From Erwinia_E haradaeae_E (GTDB lineage Bacteria > Pseudomonadota > Gammaproteobacteria > Enterobacterales > Enterobacteriaceae), in NCBI RefSeq assembly GCF_900699015.1, contig NZ_LR217737.1, positions 62,001 through 126,000 of the forward strand: a stretch of 64,000 nucleotides of DNA. The letters run 5' to 3'. Position 1 is the first letter of the stretch; every line of letters begins with the position of its first letter. This document shows, piece after piece, positions 62,417 to 64,000 of this stretch. Both the position numbers and the translations under genes were made by a program. The notes beneath the pieces are model-generated. The model worked only from the letters and a program-made list of their open reading frames with translations, had not been told where the DNA came from and searched no databases.

Positions 62417-63487
62417 TTAATGTATTTTGATTGGCACTCGTTGGGATAATGAGCACATAATCTCATATCCTACGGTCCCCGCTTTTGAGGCAATATCATC
62501 TATTTTTATATTGTCTCCCCATAATTCCACTGGGCTACCAAGACCAGTTTGAGGACAGTGAGTTAGATCAACAGCTAACATATCCATCATCACTGATCCA
62601 ATAGTATGTGTAATCTCTTCACCTACTCTAATTGGTGTTCCAGACGGAGCATGGCGTGGATAGCCATCAGCATAGCCGCATGCAACTATCCCAATACGCT
62701 GTTTATATGGTGCACGATAGTGATGGGTGTAACCTATAGTTGCTCCTGTTGGAATTTCTTGTATGGCAATAACTTTGCTTGTTAGGTTCATAACAGGTTT
62801 TAAACCAGTATGAGCAATATGATTCCAGGAACCTCCTGGAGAGGCGCCATACAGCATAATTCCAGGGCGAATCCAATCATAATGTGTGTTAGGATGCCAT
62901 AGAGTTGCAGCAGAGTTAGCTAGTGACTGTTGGCATTTTAATCCGATCGCTGCTTTTTTTATTTTTTGCATAGATTCAGTAACGCCATAAAGGCTCTCAG
63001 CTGTAGGGAAATGTGACATGAGAGTCAGTTTGCCAATATTTTTGAATGACTGTAGTTGATGCCAGGTCTTATTGATTTCATGAGGATGAAAACCAAGACG
63101 ATTCATGCCGCAGTTAATTTTAAGATAAATATCAACTGGAGATGAGAGTTTAGATTGTTCTAATATTTTAATCTGCCACTGACTATGTATAGTAGTGGTT
63201 AAGGAATATTGATTAATAATTTTTAGATCATCTGGTTCAAAGAAACCTTCTAATAGTAGGATTGGTTTATCCCAGCCATGGTGACGTATTAAAATTGCTT
63301 CATCTAAGTTGAGTAAGGCAAAACCATCTGCTTTGATTAAACTTTTCAAGACATTCTTAATACCGTGTCCATAGGCATTAGCTTTTATTACTGCCCAAAT
63401 ACGTGAAGTAGGGGCCAAATGGCGCGTTATAGCAAGATTATTTTTTAATGCATTGTGACTAATCGTAGCTATAATAGGACGAGGCAT
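62417..63487 (-). CDS. dadX: Alanine racemase, DadX type
   Basis: PLP enzyme interconverting L- and D-alanine; D-alanine is needed for peptidoglycan cross-links. The PLP lysine is K35 in VIKANAYGHG. CGMNRLGF, ANSAATLWHP, DWIRPGIMLYGASP, the GYTHHYR segment with the catalytic Tyr, and MMDMLAVDLTHCPQ are present. It has 356 residues, matching E. coli DadX exactly. Internal blocks (GFALLNLDEAI, LLEGFFEPDDL, GTVGYE) follow DadX rather than the biosynthetic Alr. DadX is normally the catabolic, alanine-induced enzyme paired with dadA. No dadA precedes it, so it has probably become the cell's anabolic racemase. AAAGGA precedes the ATG. Confidence 0.96.
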   Translation of the reverse strand: MPRPIIATISHNALKNNLAITRHLAPTSRIWAVIKANAYGHGIKNVLKSLIKADGFALLNLDEAILIRHHGWDKPILLLEGFFEPDDLKIINQYSLTTTIHSQWQIKILEQSKLSSPVDIYLKINCGMNRLGFHPHEINKTWHQLQSFKNIGKLTLMSHFPTAESLYGVTESMQKIKKAAIGLKCQQSLANSAATLWHPNTHYDWIRPGIMLYGASPGGSWNHIAHTGLKPVMNLTSKVIAIQEIPTGATIGYTHHYRAPYKQRIGIVACGYADGYPRHAPSGTPIRVGEEITHTIGSVMMDMLAVDLTHCPQTGLGSPVELWGDNIKIDDIASKAGTVGYEIMCSLSQRVPIKIH

Positions 63488-64000
63488 AAAGTTTCCTTTT
63501 TAGAGTAAATTAATATAGTGATATGTCTACAATTTAATATCATTTTGAATAGATAGCGTTATGTTAAATATTGTAATTTATGTATATAGATACATATGAA
63601 TTAGTTATTTAAAGAGCAGTATTGATTAAATATTATACATAGAATCTAATTATTTAAATCTATTATTCATAATAATTAATAGATTCACTCTGTTTCTAGA
63701 TACTGAAAATTATTTTTTAAACATATAGAACTAGAATTAGTTTCTAATAGATTGGAGTATATTTATATTATTTATACTTAGATGATTCAGAATCAATGAT
63801 GAATTTATTAGAATTATTGATACAACAGTTGAACCTATACTGATCTGTATTCTTATAGTCATTTATCTATAGGATAATTTTTGGATAAATTTATGATCTC
63901 TAATGTATTTTACGTTAGTATTTTCTCGTTAAACAGTTACAAAAGGAGATTTATTGTTATAAACATTACAGATTCTAGAAATGGGTAGAATAGGATAAAA
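63488..64000. other. AT-rich DNA upstream of dadX
   Basis: About 510 bp to the window edge. dadA, which precedes dadX in E. coli, was looked for on the minus strand and not seen, although it could be eroded or lie beyond the window. The dadX promoter should lie at the left end. Confidence 0.5.

Noticed and set aside
1..64000. A new multi-gene system (defence, toxin, secretion, biosynthesis) or mobile element
   Set aside because: All intact genes belong to known housekeeping families; the gene-free stretches show no clustered unknown frames, transposase motifs or spaced repeats.

Overview
This is a stretch of chromosome from a gammaproteobacterium of the Enterobacterales type, most likely a heritable insect endosymbiont in an intermediate stage of genome reduction. 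Every recognisable protein aligns closely and almost without gaps with the E. coli, Serratia or Yersinia homologue (fused nuoCD, DadX, CvrA/NhaP2, BamE, TusA), but the DNA is extremely AT-rich. Adding up the intact genes gives about 37.5 kb of coding sequence in 64 kb, roughly 59 %. The rest is low-complexity AT-rich DNA holding gene corpses. No insertion sequence, phage gene, CRISPR array, rRNA or defence locus was seen. A Serratia symbiotica-like or Sodalis-like symbiont would fit; this is inference from the gene families and base composition, not a database match.

Layout. 0.5-8 kb: sbcB, a quinone-reductase-like dehydrogenase, an AI-2E-family membrane protein and the K+/H+ antiporter cvrA. 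8.6-12.5 kb: dut, valS and tRNA-Leu(CAA), then 3 kb without genes. 15.5-17.8 kb: fieF and pfkA in their usual order. 18.6-21 kb: secB-gpsA-cysE on the minus strand, then another 3.1 kb desert. 24-28.6 kb: tusA, bamE, a nearly full-length dapA corpse with its start codon lost, and purC. 29.2-30.7 kb: a lysC (aspartokinase III) corpse. 31.5-46.6 kb: a complete 13-gene nuoA-N operon for respiratory complex I, by far the best-preserved block. 47.2-48.9 kb: iscS with a truncated C-terminus behind a dead iscR and no adjacent iscU. 50.1-57.2 kb: coaE, lepA-lepB-rnc-era and, convergent with them, ksgA. 58.3-63.5 kb: tRNA-Arg(UCU), folD and dadX, separated by 1-2 kb of empty DNA.

How it fits together. 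The retained genes are core information processing (valS, lepA, rnc, era, ksgA, dut, two tRNAs), envelope and export (lepB, secB, bamE, gpsA, dadX), central and cofactor metabolism (pfkA, coaE, folD, purC, cysE), aerobic respiration (nuo) and ion balance (cvrA, fieF). Two steps of the aspartate-to-diaminopimelate/lysine route, lysC and dapA, are dead, although D-alanine supply for peptidoglycan (dadX) is kept. This suggests reliance on the host or on a partner symbiont for lysine or diaminopimelate. The sulfur hub IscS is kept together with TusA (tRNA thiolation), but its regulator IscR is dead and the tail implicated in contacting the IscU scaffold is missing.

No new multi-gene system was found. 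The points of most interest are the newly recognised pseudogenes (dapA, lysC, iscR), the truncated IscS, and the start sites of cvrA and cysE re-read from their Shine-Dalgarno sequences.
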